Origin: Kibdelosporangium banguiense
Lineage (GTDB): Bacteria; Actinomycetota; Actinomycetes; Mycobacteriales; Pseudonocardiaceae
Length of the DNA stretch: 64,000 bases
Direction of reading: 5' to 3'
Assembly: GCF_017876405.1 (NCBI RefSeq)
Contig: NZ_JAGINW010000001.1
Span: 2,059,203-2,123,202 of the forward strand
Part shown: positions 7,749-16,092 of the stretch, one piece after another
Layout of the letters: each line of letters starts with the position of its first letter
Position numbering within the stretch: position 1 is the stretch's first letter
Notes under the pieces: generated by a model
What the model saw: the letters and a program-made list of their open reading frames with translations, nothing else
The model's database searches: none
Told to the model about the DNA's origin: nothing
Position numbers and translations under genes: made by a program

Positions 7749-8420
7749 CTACCTCAGGTGCGCATCGAACCAGTTCAGGGTCCGGTGCCAGGCCTCGGTG
7801 GCCGCCGCCGGGTCCTCGTCGAACCGGTGCCCGGCGTCGGCGAAGCGGACCACGTTGGTGGCCACCCCGGATCCGGCCGCCGCGTCGCGCAGCTTCTCCA
7901 CCTCGGACGTGTCGATCTCGTCGTCCTGGTCGCCGTAGATGCCCAGCCAGGGGCACCTCAACTCGCCGGCGATCTCCACCAGCGGCGGCAACGCGGTGGA
8001 CACCGGCTGGATGATGCCGGTCGCGCCCACGGTCACGGCCGCGCCGATGGATCGCTGCCCGGCGACCACCATCGCGGCGTTCCCGCCGAGGTCGAAGCCG
8101 ACCACGCCCATCAGGTCGGCGGTGACGCCGCGCTCGGCGAGCACGGCGAAGGCGATATCGGTGTCGGCCAGCACCGATTCGCCGGAAAGCTGTCTGACCT
8201 GTTCTTCCCGCGGACCCTCGCCGTGGTAGAGGTGCGGGGCCACGGTGAGCCACCCTTCGGCGGCGAACGAGCTCACCAGCAGGCGCACAGTGTCGGTCAC
8301 GCCGCGGGCCTCATGCAGGACCACCAGGCCCCCGCGGACGACACGTTCGGGCTCGGCGACGGTGAGCGTTGCCGCTCTTCCGTCAGAGAGCGTGAACGTC
8401 TCGGTGCGTGTTTCGGTCAT
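7749..8420 (-). CDS. Dienelactone hydrolase-family protein with Asp at the nucleophile position
   Basis: The alpha/beta-hydrolase of about 223 residues follows the dienelactone hydrolase pattern: LVVLHEARG with the conserved Glu after the first strand, a nucleophile elbow, GIYGDQDDEID carrying the acid residue, and DAGHRF carrying the histidine. In classical members the elbow is GxCxGG. Here it is GFDLGGN, so the usual Cys (or Ser) is Asp. Such a change could alter chemistry toward the Asp-nucleophile style of haloalkane dehalogenases and epoxide hydrolases, or abolish hydrolysis. I chose the ATG at 8420, preceded by GGTGGAG; a TTG at 8432 is possible. It lies 13 bp upstream of the ESX-associated group and may be co-transcribed with it. 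Confidence 0.8.
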   Translation of the reverse strand: MTETRTETFTLSDGRAATLTVAEPERVVRGGLVVLHEARGVTDTVRLLVSSFAAEGWLTVAPHLYHGEGPREEQVRQLSGESVLADTDIAFAVLAERGVTADLMGVVGFDLGGNAAMVVAGQRSIGAAVTVGATGIIQPVSTALPPLVEIAGELRCPWLGIYGDQDDEIDTSEVEKLRDAAAGSGVATNVVRFADAGHRFDEDPAAATEAWHRTLNWFDAHLR

Positions 8421-8570
8421 GGCTCCACCCAATCACGTAGGGGTGAACATCAGTCAACGTGACCAAACAGACGAGGCAATCACGATAGACCGTCCACGCT
8501 GTCGCGTGAATACGGGATCCCGGTCCAAATACTGGCCCAGATTCGCCGTCGCGCGGGCTACCGTGCGCGT

Positions 8571-9641
8571 GTGCGTGATGAAGATGTGAGCAACGTCCAG
8601 ACCCGGGCCGACTTGGCGACGTTGCCGTCCTATGTGCCGGGCCGGACGATTCCGGGCGCGATCAAGCTGGCCAGCAACGAAGTGCCGGCCGGGCCGCTGC
8701 CCAGCGTGTCGGCGGCGATCGCCGTCGCGGCCGCGGATGTCCACCGCTATCCGGACACCGCCGCGGGCGAACTCACCGCCAGGCTGGTGGACAAACTCGG
8801 CGTCCCGGCCAGTGAGATCGCGATCGGCTGCGGCTCGGTGAGCCTGTGCCAGCAGCTGATCCAGGCGCTCTGTACCGAACGCGACGAGGTCGTCTTCGCG
8901 TGGCGGTCGTTCGAGGCTTATCCAATCGTTACTCATGTTGTCGGCGCACAGCAGGTACGAGTGCCGTTGACCGAGGATCACGCGCTGGACCTGGACGCGA
9001 TGGCCGCCGCGATCACGCCCAGCACCCGGCTTGTGTTCGTGTGCACACCGAACAACCCGACGGGCACGACTTTGCGTACCGCGGAGCTGCTCCGGTTCCT
9101 CGACTCCGTGCCGCCCAATGTGCTCGTAGTGCTGGACGAGGCGTATCACGAGTTCGTCAACGATCCAGACGTTCCGAACGGGATCGACCTGTTCCGCGAG
9201 CGCCAGAACATCGCTGTGCTGCGTACCTTCTCGAAGGCTTACGGTTTGGCGGGTCTGCGCGTTGGGTACTGCGTCGCGCCCGAGGACGTCACGACCGCGC
9301 TGAAGAAGGTCTACGTGCCTTTCAGCGTCAACCACATCGCGCAGGTCGCCGCGATCGCGTCGCTGGACGCGGAAGACGAACTGATGGCGCGTTGCCGCGA
9401 GATCATGGTCGAACGGGTCCGTGTACGGGACGAGTTGATAGCCGCGGGCTATGACATTCCCGAGACGCAGGCGAACTTCGTATGGCTGCCCTTGGGTGAG
9501 CGCACAGCCGCGTTCAACGAGCACTGCTTGGAGCACAAGGTTGTCGTGCGCGCGTTCGTCGGCGACGGTGCGCGGGTGACGATCGGGACGCCGGAGGAGA
9601 ACGACGTCTTCCTCGCCGCGGCCAGGTCGTTCAGTCGATAA
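8571..9641 (+). CDS. HisC-type aminotransferase (histidinol-phosphate / aromatic amino acid)
   Basis: The 356-residue fold-type I PLP aminotransferase contains KLASNE near the N-terminus, CTPNNPTGT, the LDEAYHEF aspartate/tyrosine motif, the Schiff-base lysine in TFSKAYGLAGLRVGY, and a C-terminal Arg region GDGARVTIGTPEEN. This is the HisC family (class II aminotransferase-like). No other histidine genes are nearby, and orphan actinobacterial copies of this type often act on phenylalanine or other aromatic substrates. The exact substrate is therefore open. The start is GTG 8571, with an alternative GTG at 8586. The 3' end overlaps the convergent TauE gene by 11 bp. Confidence 0.87.
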   Translation: MRDEDVSNVQTRADLATLPSYVPGRTIPGAIKLASNEVPAGPLPSVSAAIAVAAADVHRYPDTAAGELTARLVDKLGVPASEIAIGCGSVSLCQQLIQALCTERDEVVFAWRSFEAYPIVTHVVGAQQVRVPLTEDHALDLDAMAAAITPSTRLVFVCTPNNPTGTTLRTAELLRFLDSVPPNVLVVLDEAYHEFVNDPDVPNGIDLFRERQNIAVLRTFSKAYGLAGLRVGYCVAPEDVTTALKKVYVPFSVNHIAQVAAIASLDAEDELMARCREIMVERVRVRDELIAAGYDIPETQANFVWLPLGERTAAFNEHCLEHKVVVRAFVGDGARVTIGTPEENDVFLAAARSFSR

Positions 9642-10380
9642 GAAGCATCACGACCGCGACCAGCCCGACCACGACGATCACCCCGCGCAGCACGGCGGGC
9701 GGCAGCCTGCGGCCGATCTTCGCGCCCAGGATGCCGCCCACCGTGGACCCGGCCGCGATCAGCAGCACCACCCACCAGTCCACGTCGGCGATCAGCACGA
9801 AGATGACGCCTGCGACCAGGTTCACGCCCGCGGTCAGCACGTTCTTGAGCGCGTTGAGCCGTTGCAGCCGTTCGTCCATCAGGACTCCGAGCATGCCCAC
9901 CAGCAGAACGCCTTGCGCCGCACCGAAATAGCCGCCGTACACGCCGGCGCCGAACGTGGCCGCCATCGCGCTTGCACCGCCGTGCTCGTGGCGTTCCATC
10001 GACGTGAGCTTGCGTGACAACCAGGGCTGCGCGACCACCAGGATCAGCGCGATCACGATCAGCACCGGCACAACGGCCTTGAACACGCCCGGCGGCAGCA
10101 CAAGCAGCAGCAACGCCCCGCCTGCGCCACCGATCAGCGAGCACACCCCGAGCCTGATCAGCCGCGGGCGCTGCCCGACGAGCTCCTTGCGGTATCCGAT
10201 CGCGCCCGCCACACCGCCGGGAACCAGGCCGATGCTGTTGGACGCGTTGGCGACCACCGGCGGATACCCGACGGCGAGCAGCACCGGGAACGTGATGAGC
10301 GTGCCCGACCCGACAACGGTGTTGATCGCGCCGGCGCACATACCGGCCAGTGCGACCAGAGTCGCCTCGATAGGGCTCAT
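9631..10380 (-). CDS. TauE/SafE-family membrane permease (anion or sulfite exporter type)
   Basis: The 249-residue protein has about seven to eight hydrophobic segments. The first, with INTVVGSGTLITFPVLLA and NASNSIGLVPGG, is characteristic of the TauE/SafE family. Members transport sulfonates, sulfite, sulfoacetate or related organic anions across the inner membrane, and the substrate cannot be told from sequence alone. No sulfur-metabolism genes lie next to it. It is divergent from the secreted DUF1906 protein with about 108 bp between them, and convergent with the aminotransferase gene. Confidence 0.88.
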   Translation of the reverse strand: MSPIEATLVALAGMCAGAINTVVGSGTLITFPVLLAVGYPPVVANASNSIGLVPGGVAGAIGYRKELVGQRPRLIRLGVCSLIGGAGGALLLLVLPPGVFKAVVPVLIVIALILVVAQPWLSRKLTSMERHEHGGASAMAATFGAGVYGGYFGAAQGVLLVGMLGVLMDERLQRLNALKNVLTAGVNLVAGVIFVLIADVDWWVVLLIAAGSTVGGILGAKIGRRLPPAVLRGVIVVVGLVAVVMLLID

Positions 10381-10488
10381 TTGCGTGATCGTGACACGTC
10401 ACTACGGCGTTCGAGTGGCCGAGGTCGTGAGGATCACCGAAGATACCGGGGAACGTTTACACAGCGTCACCGTCGGGAAGTGATCTGG

Positions 10489-11544
10489 ATGCGTGCGTCG
10501 ATCGCGGGCGTGGGAGCCATCACACTCGCCGCGATGCTGACCACGCCGGCCAACGCAGCCGAGCGCACCGTCAGCTATCGCGGCTATGAGCTGAACGTGC
10601 CTGCCGACTGGCCGGTGTTCGACCTCTCGGCAAATCCGGCCGAGTGCGTCCGGTTCGACCGCAACGCCGTCTACCTCGGCAAGCCCGGAGCCGAGCAGCG
10701 CTGCTCGGCCAGACAGGGCAAGACCACCGACGCCATGCTGCTGGAACCGATCGGCGACCGGACCCGCGTGACCGTCACCGGCGACAGGTTCGCGTCCCTG
10801 GCCACGCGTGTCGACGAGGCGGCGGACGCCCCGCTGGCCAAGACTGTGCAGCCTGGTGTCTACACAGGACTCGGTTTCGACGCGTGCGCCGCGCCTTCGC
10901 AGGGCGCGATGGACGCCTGGCTCGGTTCACCGTTCCGGGCCGTCGGGGTGTACATCGGCGGGATCCACCGGGCGTGCGCGCAGCCGAATCTGACGCCGCG
11001 ATGGGTCAGTACGCAGGTCAACAAGGGATGGCGGCTGATTCCGACCTACGTCGGTCTGCAGGCGCCGTGCACCTCGTTCCGGCACAAACTCGACTTCGAC
11101 CAAGGTGTTGCACGCCAACAAGGCCGGGACGCGGCCACGGACGCCGTCAAGCTGGCCGGCGGGTTGGGGCTCGCTGCGGGCACGGTGATCTACAACGACA
11201 TGGAGGCGTACAACATCGCTGACGGACCGTGCAGCGGTGCTGTGATGTCGTTTCTCAGCGGGTGGGCCGACCAGTTGCGGGAGCGCGGCTACCGGTCCGG
11301 TGTGTACAGCAGCGCGAGCTCCGGGATCACGGATCTGGTCCGCAACCACGGCAACCGCGCCTACAGCCGGCCCGATCACGTGTGGTTCGCGTGGTGGAAC
11401 GGCCAGGCGAACGCCGACGGTGGCCGGTTCCTGCCGGCCGACCGCTGGGCCGGGCAGCGTATCCACCAGTTCCTCGGCGGCCACGACGAGTCCCACAACG
11501 GTGTAGGAATCAACATCGACAGCAACTTCCTGGAGATTCGCTGA
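10489..11544 (+). CDS. Secreted protein with a DUF1906 glycoside hydrolase-like domain
   Basis: The ATG at 10489, preceded by GGGAAG, gives about 351 residues with an N-terminal signal peptide (MRASIAGVGAITLAAMLTTP then ANAA). The first third is a beta-rich domain with paired cysteines. The rest matches the Rv2525c/DUF1906 type of TIM-barrel: a start at LAKTVQPGVYTGLGFDACAA, YIGG, a central YNDMEAY acidic motif, SGVYSSASSG and a final HQF then NIDSNF. These domains resemble GH25 lysozyme-like enzymes and are thought to act on the envelope. It stands alone. A much longer upstream extension in the same frame is possible but lacks any signal peptide logic. Confidence 0.82.
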   Translation: MRASIAGVGAITLAAMLTTPANAAERTVSYRGYELNVPADWPVFDLSANPAECVRFDRNAVYLGKPGAEQRCSARQGKTTDAMLLEPIGDRTRVTVTGDRFASLATRVDEAADAPLAKTVQPGVYTGLGFDACAAPSQGAMDAWLGSPFRAVGVYIGGIHRACAQPNLTPRWVSTQVNKGWRLIPTYVGLQAPCTSFRHKLDFDQGVARQQGRDAATDAVKLAGGLGLAAGTVIYNDMEAYNIADGPCSGAVMSFLSGWADQLRERGYRSGVYSSASSGITDLVRNHGNRAYSRPDHVWFAWWNGQANADGGRFLPADRWAGQRIHQFLGGHDESHNGVGINIDSNFLEIR

Positions 11545-12555
11545 TCACATCGTCCTGGTGGTGACAAAGTCGCACAACGCCGCCAACGCCGTGCGGGCCG
11601 GGATCGCGGGCAGGTCGCAGAGCATGTCCTTGGCCCGCTGGGCATGCAGGTTCGCCTCGTCGCGGGCCCGGTCCAGTCCAGGCGACGAACGCAGCAGCGC
11701 CAGCACATCGGCGCGGGCCGCGTCGTCGGCGATCGGCTGCGCGACCTTCTCGGCGATCCGTGGATCATGCTCGATCGCGTAGTGGACGGGCAGGGTGACG
11801 ATCCCTTCGCGCAGGTCGGTGCCGGGCCGCTTGCCCAGTTCGGCCTCGGTCGCGGTGATGTCCAGGATGTCGTCGGAGATCTGGAACGCCATGCCGATCA
11901 GTTCGCCGTACGTGTCCAGCGCACGGACGACAGCGCGGTCCGCCCCGGCCGTCATCGCGCCGAGCCGGACCGCCATCGCGATCAGCGAAGCGGACTTGTC
12001 CGACATCACCCGCAGGCAATGTCCTATCGGGTCTACGCCCGGAAGCGGGCCCACGGTTTCGGCTATCTGGCCGCGCACCAGTCGGCCAAGCGTACGAACT
12101 TGCAGCCGCAGCGCGGTTTCGCCGAGATCCGCGCCCAGCTCCGCGGCCCTGGCCAGCAGATAGTCGCCTGCCAGGACCGCGATTGTGTTGTTCCACCTGG
12201 TGTTCGCGGTCACCACACCGTGCCTGATCGGCGCTTCGTCCATCACGTCGTCGTGATAAAGCGTCGCGACGTGGACAAGTTCGGACAAAACCGCCGCGTG
12301 AAGCACGTTTTCCGTTCCCGCCGGGCCGAATTCGGCGCCGAGCAGCACCATCATCGGCCGGAACCGCTTGCCGCCCGCGTCGATCAGGTGCGTCGCGGAT
12401 TTGGTCAGAAACTCGTCACCCGGATCGCGCAGAGTGCTGCGCAACCGGTCTTCGACCTGGTCAAGACGGGTGCGCAGGCGCGTGGCAAGTTCTTGACCGA
12501 CCGCGTCGACAACCGCTCTCGGACTGGAAAGCCGTTGCGTGATAACCATGTCCAT
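11545..12555 (-). CDS. All-trans polyprenyl diphosphate synthase
   Basis: The 336-residue trans-isoprenyl diphosphate synthase has GGKRFRP for IPP binding, the first aspartate-rich motif in YHDDVMDEAPIRHG, and the second in FQISDDILDI with KRPGTDLREG after it. The enzyme condenses IPP onto an allylic primer to make a long-chain polyprenyl diphosphate. Small residues just before the first motif fit a long-chain product, such as a menaquinone side chain, rather than GGPP. Menaquinone genes are not visible here. The start is ATG 12555 (alternative 12549). Its stop directly abuts that of the convergent DUF1906 gene. Confidence 0.9.
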   Translation of the reverse strand: MDMVITQRLSSPRAVVDAVGQELATRLRTRLDQVEDRLRSTLRDPGDEFLTKSATHLIDAGGKRFRPMMVLLGAEFGPAGTENVLHAAVLSELVHVATLYHDDVMDEAPIRHGVVTANTRWNNTIAVLAGDYLLARAAELGADLGETALRLQVRTLGRLVRGQIAETVGPLPGVDPIGHCLRVMSDKSASLIAMAVRLGAMTAGADRAVVRALDTYGELIGMAFQISDDILDITATEAELGKRPGTDLREGIVTLPVHYAIEHDPRIAEKVAQPIADDAARADVLALLRSSPGLDRARDEANLHAQRAKDMLCDLPAIPARTALAALCDFVTTRTM

Positions 12556-12603
12556 TCCCCTACCGTCGTCCCGCTGAGCGGTGTGGACATCGACCGCCGG
12601 AGG

Positions 12604-12634
12604 GAGGACCTTCCCTCGTGAGAGGGAGATCCTC
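12604..12634. other. Hairpin in a divergent intergenic region
   Basis: GAGGACCTTCCCTC, loop GTGA and GAGGGAGATCCTC form an imperfect stem of about 13 bp. It lies between the polyprenyl synthase start (12555) and the Excalibur protein start (12696). It could be a terminator, attenuator or operator; nothing in the sequence decides. Confidence 0.35.
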
Positions 12635-12695
12635 TTGTAACGCCAGGACCCCCTGCGGGGACTAGACCGATAACCCGGATCGGTGAAGGACAGCT

Positions 12696-13166
12696 ATGGC
12701 TGGCAGACAGTGGCACTGGATCGCTGCCGGAGTGGCCGTGTTGGCCGTCTTCGCAGCGGTGCTGCTCAACGACACGACGAGCAGCAACGTCATCCGTGCC
12801 CACCCGTTCGCCACCACGGACCGCACGCCTGAAGTCGGCAGGCCCGTCCTCGCCGTGCCGACCGTCGACGCGACAACGGTGACCAAAACCACACAGCCCG
12901 TCGCGCCCGCGCCCCAGGTGAAACAGACGTCTCCCCCGCCCGCCCCTCCGCCGCCCTCGACCACGCCGAACACCCGCACTCCCGGGATACCGCCGAGAAC
13001 CACCTTGTCGTTCGTCCTCCCGGAGATCCCCGAGATCCCGGTGTTCTTCCCGGACTGCGAGACGGCCTGGTTCTTCGGCGCGGCGCCGATGGACGAGGAC
13101 GAGCCCGGTTACCGCAGGGAACTCGACCGCGACCACGACGGTGTCGCATGTGAATCGACGCGATAG
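12696..13166 (+). CDS. Membrane-anchored protein with C-terminal Excalibur calcium-binding domain
   Basis: The 156-residue protein has one N-terminal hydrophobic segment (WIAAGVAVLAVFAAVLL) acting as signal anchor. A low-complexity Thr/Pro linker follows (about residues 45-105), ending in a compact domain with DCETAWFFGAAPM and LDRDHDGVACE. The DxDxDGxxCE signature with a paired Cys is that of the Excalibur motif, an EF-hand-like extracellular calcium-binding unit. The protein is therefore predicted to be tethered outside the membrane with its calcium site displayed beyond the wall-spanning linker. The ATG is preceded by AAGGA at good spacing. Function is unknown. Confidence 0.85.
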   Translation: MAGRQWHWIAAGVAVLAVFAAVLLNDTTSSNVIRAHPFATTDRTPEVGRPVLAVPTVDATTVTKTTQPVAPAPQVKQTSPPPAPPPPSTTPNTRTPGIPPRTTLSFVLPEIPEIPVFFPDCETAWFFGAAPMDEDEPGYRRELDRDHDGVACESTR

Positions 13167-13238
13167 ACGCATAGCGCGGCTACTTATGTAACGTGTTGTG
13201 CCGCTTCGGATACAAGCAGGTGTCCGGAGGTGAGGCGA

Positions 13239-13535
13239 ATGGCGACCGAGTCAAGGGCCGCGGCCTGGCTGCTCGGAATGATCGCGGTTGTCGCGATATT
13301 CCTGGCTTTCTCATCCGACGACAGCGTGCCGGTCACCACCATCCCGGGAAACCTCGACGGCAGGAAAGCCGAAACGGTCGACGATCAGCTGCGCGGCCTG
13401 GGATTTGCCAACATCATGTACTTGTCGGAGACCGGCGGCTCGGCCACCGTTCGTCCGGAATGGACTGTTGTGTCGGTGGACGGCGCCGGTCAGACCGTCG
13501 GGCTGGACGCGTGGATCACGGTCCGGGTGCGGTGA
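13239..13535 (+). CDS. Small membrane protein with a PASTA-like domain
   Basis: About 98 residues: an N-terminal membrane anchor (AAWLLGMIAVVAIFLAF), then a short domain with VPVTTIPGNLDGRKAETVDD, LRGLGFANI and a closing beta strand. This resembles a single PASTA repeat, the peptidoglycan/beta-lactam-binding module. The ATG at 13239 is preceded by GGAGG 8 nt upstream; a GTG at 13230 is less well placed. The small size suggests a stand-alone wall-sensing or structural protein. Its end overlaps the convergent Nudix gene by 20 bp. Confidence 0.75.
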   Translation: MATESRAAAWLLGMIAVVAIFLAFSSDDSVPVTTIPGNLDGRKAETVDDQLRGLGFANIMYLSETGGSATVRPEWTVVSVDGAGQTVGLDAWITVRVR

Positions 13536-14655
13536 ACACCTTTGCCAGGATGCCTACTGTCGCCCAATCGACGTAACCACCCTCGAGGATTTCGGCGTAG
13601 GTACGTACTTCCACGAACGTACGCTCGGAATCCGCAAGGACGCCAAAAGGTCCCGGGTCGGCCCGGACACCGGCGATCTCGTCCTCGGTCAGCTCCAGGA
13701 CGAACACGTGCAGCCGGTGCGCGGACAGCGTGGCGAGAACCTGCCGGACCTGGCCCGACACAAGGCGTTCGGGCGCGACCTGCAACCCGGTCTCCTCCTG
13801 CAGTTCGTGCACGGCCTGGTCGATCGGCTCGCCGCCGAGGATTCCGCCGCCGGGCAGTTCGCGCACGTAGCCGTCCACCGAGCAGGACGGTGACCTGAAC
13901 TCCCGCACGAGGACGACTTCGTTCAGCGCCGGCGTCTCGCCGGGTCGATAGGCCACAATGGACACCACGTCCGGCCGGCCGAGCACGATCTCGTTGTGCT
14001 TCACGCGCTTCTCGGCCGTGACGGCAAGCCGGGCATGGTATGCCCACAGGAACTTGCGGTGCATCCACAGCAGTTTGCCGTCGAGCAGGACGTTTCCGGC
14101 CGCCTGCTGGGTTTTCAGCCAGTGCCGGAAGGTCGGGGCGCGCCAGGCGAGCAACGGCACATGCCGTTCGCCGTCGTGCCGCTCGGCGCCTTCGCCGATC
14201 ATTTCCAGCGTGGCCTTGATCGTGTCCGCCATGGTCGTGGTGACTTGCGCACCGCGTTGCCGGGCGTGGTGCTGCATGTATTTCACGTGTTGCGCGTTCT
14301 CCGGCGCGCCCAGCACCACCCGGCCGGAGGACTCGTAACGACCGAACTCGATGTTCGTTGTCAAGCCGGGCAGCGTCGACATCTCACGCGGTACCCAGAA
14401 CAGGATCACGTCCGCGGCGTTCAGCCAGCGCTCCTCCCAGACGATCTGGTCGTCGTAGGACGGATACCTTGCGCCGTCAGGAGGTTCCGGCACGAAGACG
14501 ACGAGTTCACCGGCGCCTGCCCACTGGCTGCGGATCTCCGCCAGCGCTTGTGGCCGCCACGACGGCACGTCTTCACGGCGTGGCGTCGGACCGGCGAGAA
14601 AGATCGAGGCATCCCAGCGCGCAGGCGGTTCCTGGCCCGCGTAGACGATGTTCAC
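13516..14655 (-). CDS. Nucleoside 2-deoxyribosyltransferase-like / Nudix hydrolase fusion
   Basis: A GTG start at 14655 overlaps the stop of the upstream methyltransferase (GTGA), giving about 379 residues. Residues 1-160 resemble nucleoside 2-deoxyribosyltransferases: ASIFLAGPTPR, then a long acidic helix EERWLNAADVILFWVPR and TTNIEFGRYESSGRVVLG. Residues about 215-375 form a Nudix domain with ELPGGGILGGEPIDQAV, HELQEETGLQV and a beta-rich tail. The Nudix box is imperfect: His replaces the usual Arg, and the upstream Glu position is Gly. The combination suggests processing of a nucleoside, NAD-like or damaged nucleotide substrate, possibly with an O-methyltransferase from the same operon. 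No single function is established. Confidence 0.78.
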   Translation of the reverse strand: MNIVYAGQEPPARWDASIFLAGPTPRREDVPSWRPQALAEIRSQWAGAGELVVFVPEPPDGARYPSYDDQIVWEERWLNAADVILFWVPREMSTLPGLTTNIEFGRYESSGRVVLGAPENAQHVKYMQHHARQRGAQVTTTMADTIKATLEMIGEGAERHDGERHVPLLAWRAPTFRHWLKTQQAAGNVLLDGKLLWMHRKFLWAYHARLAVTAEKRVKHNEIVLGRPDVVSIVAYRPGETPALNEVVLVREFRSPSCSVDGYVRELPGGGILGGEPIDQAVHELQEETGLQVAPERLVSGQVRQVLATLSAHRLHVFVLELTEDEIAGVRADPGPFGVLADSERTFVEVRTYAEILEGGYVDWATVGILAKVFTAPGP

Positions 14656-15659
14656 GGCTTCCTCGCCACGACAACGCTGTAGCCGGCGATGGTCGGCCGG
14701 TTGTGCACGTCCACAAAACCGACACCGGTGAGGATTTCGGCGAGTTCCGGCGTGGAATAGCACTTTCCCTCGGTGATGAGCATCATCCGGACGGAGAATT
14801 CGGCCTCGCGCAACGGTCCCGACTTCGTGTCGTCCAGGTGCATGTCGTGGTCGACGAGGAATCCGCCGGGCGGCAGGGCGTTGAACGACGCCTTGGCCAG
14901 CCGCTCGATGTTCCCGGCGTTCCAGTCGTGCAGGACGTTCGAATACAAATGCAGGTCGAATCCCGGCGGCAGTTCGCCGAACATGTCGCCCGCGATCACG
15001 TCCACCCGATCGGATTTACCACGCGCGGCAATGGAAGACCGGCTGAAATCCACCACCGACGGCAGATCCAGCACGGCAGCGGTCGTTTCCGGCAGCGCGT
15101 CCACCAACGCACAGGCGTAGACCCCGGAGCTGCCGCCGATGTCGAGAATGCGCTTCGGGCCCAGATCACGGATCGCCTCGGCGAGCGCCGGGCTGATGTA
15201 CGTGCCGCGTGCGTTCATCCCCGCGGTGAACATGTCGGCGAAGTCGGTTGTGGACATGCGGTTGAGCCAGTCCTCGCCCTGGCTCTCCCACGGCGCGGGC
15301 CGCCCGGTCTTCAGCACCTGGATCGCGTCCCGGCACCCCGGCCGATCCCGGAACATGCTGACGTAGTGCCGCAGATCGGCCGGGACACCCGCGATGAGGT
15401 GCTCGTTCGCCGGTCCGGCCGGCCGCACGGCTCCGTCGGGCAGGCGCTCCAGCAGACCGAGCGCGACCAGGTAGGTCAGCGTGACGTCCGCGGCCCGCTC
15501 GTCGATCTTCAGCAGCTCGGCCAACTGCTCGGCGGAGGTGCTCTCCCGCTGGGCCAGAGACGTGAAGATGTCGTGCTCACTGACCACGGCGATGAGCAGA
15601 TCCGTGGCGTATGTGCTGTTCAACAGGCCTAGGATGTCGCCGGCCCCCAGTATTGTCAT
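14652..15659 (-). CDS. SAM-dependent O-methyltransferase (ASMT/COMT type)
   Basis: The 335-residue protein has an N-terminal winged-helix dimerisation domain (residues about 1-100) and a C-terminal Rossmann methyltransferase domain with the SAM motif RILDIGGSSGVY. The catalytic histidine is in YSNVLHDWN. This is the plant/bacterial small-molecule O-methyltransferase family (Methyltransf_2). The start overlaps the stop of the upstream gene by ATGA (15656-15659), and its stop overlaps the next gene, so all three are one operon. The substrate is unknown. Its linkage to a nucleoside-processing fusion rather than a large biosynthetic cluster is unusual. Confidence 0.87.
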   Translation of the reverse strand: MTILGAGDILGLLNSTYATDLLIAVVSEHDIFTSLAQRESTSAEQLAELLKIDERAADVTLTYLVALGLLERLPDGAVRPAGPANEHLIAGVPADLRHYVSMFRDRPGCRDAIQVLKTGRPAPWESQGEDWLNRMSTTDFADMFTAGMNARGTYISPALAEAIRDLGPKRILDIGGSSGVYACALVDALPETTAAVLDLPSVVDFSRSSIAARGKSDRVDVIAGDMFGELPPGFDLHLYSNVLHDWNAGNIERLAKASFNALPPGGFLVDHDMHLDDTKSGPLREAEFSVRMMLITEGKCYSTPELAEILTGVGFVDVHNRPTIAGYSVVVARKP

Positions 15660-16018
15660 GCCTCCGATCTTGGCGTTACTTCCTCGACAACGCTAGTGCC
15701 AGAACCCGGCCGCGACTCCCACTGCCACGTCTCCGACAGCCGCAACCGGCCGTCCGGCAACGTTTCCACAGTGGATACACAATGGCCGGTACTCGTCTCT
15801 CCGGCGATATTCAGCTGGCTGTAACGGAAATCCAGTTGATCGCCGGTCCGTGTGCCGACCAGATAACCCCGTTTCACCTGCCCGCCCGAATACTCGGCCC
15901 AAATCTCGCCGTCCCGCTCGTGATAGGTGAACACGGTGGCCGCGTCGACCTCGCCGCCCTCGACATCGGCCACCGCCCGGAAAACCCTGCCGTCCAACCC
16001 CTGCTGAGCCATGCTCAC
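15656..16018 (-). CDS. Small conserved protein, first gene of the methyltransferase operon
   Basis: The 120-residue beta-rich protein has the pattern TVFTYHERDGEIWAEYSGG, GYLVGT and RLRLSETWQWESR. This pattern occurs in small proteins often labelled n-acetylglutamate synthase in databases, although no acetyltransferase motifs are visible. I regard the biochemical role as unknown. The start is GTG 16018, with ATG 16012 alternative. It leads the three-gene operon 16018-13516 and is coupled to the methyltransferase by an ATGA overlap. Confidence 0.7.
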   Translation of the reverse strand: MSMAQQGLDGRVFRAVADVEGGEVDAATVFTYHERDGEIWAEYSGGQVKRGYLVGTRTGDQLDFRYSQLNIAGETSTGHCVSTVETLPDGRLRLSETWQWESRPGSGTSVVEEVTPRSEA

Positions 16019-16092
16019 GCCACCTGCCTGAGATCCTTTTCACCGACTCTGATCATCCTGCTCGCCACACGGCCCCTCCCGCCTGCAGAATC

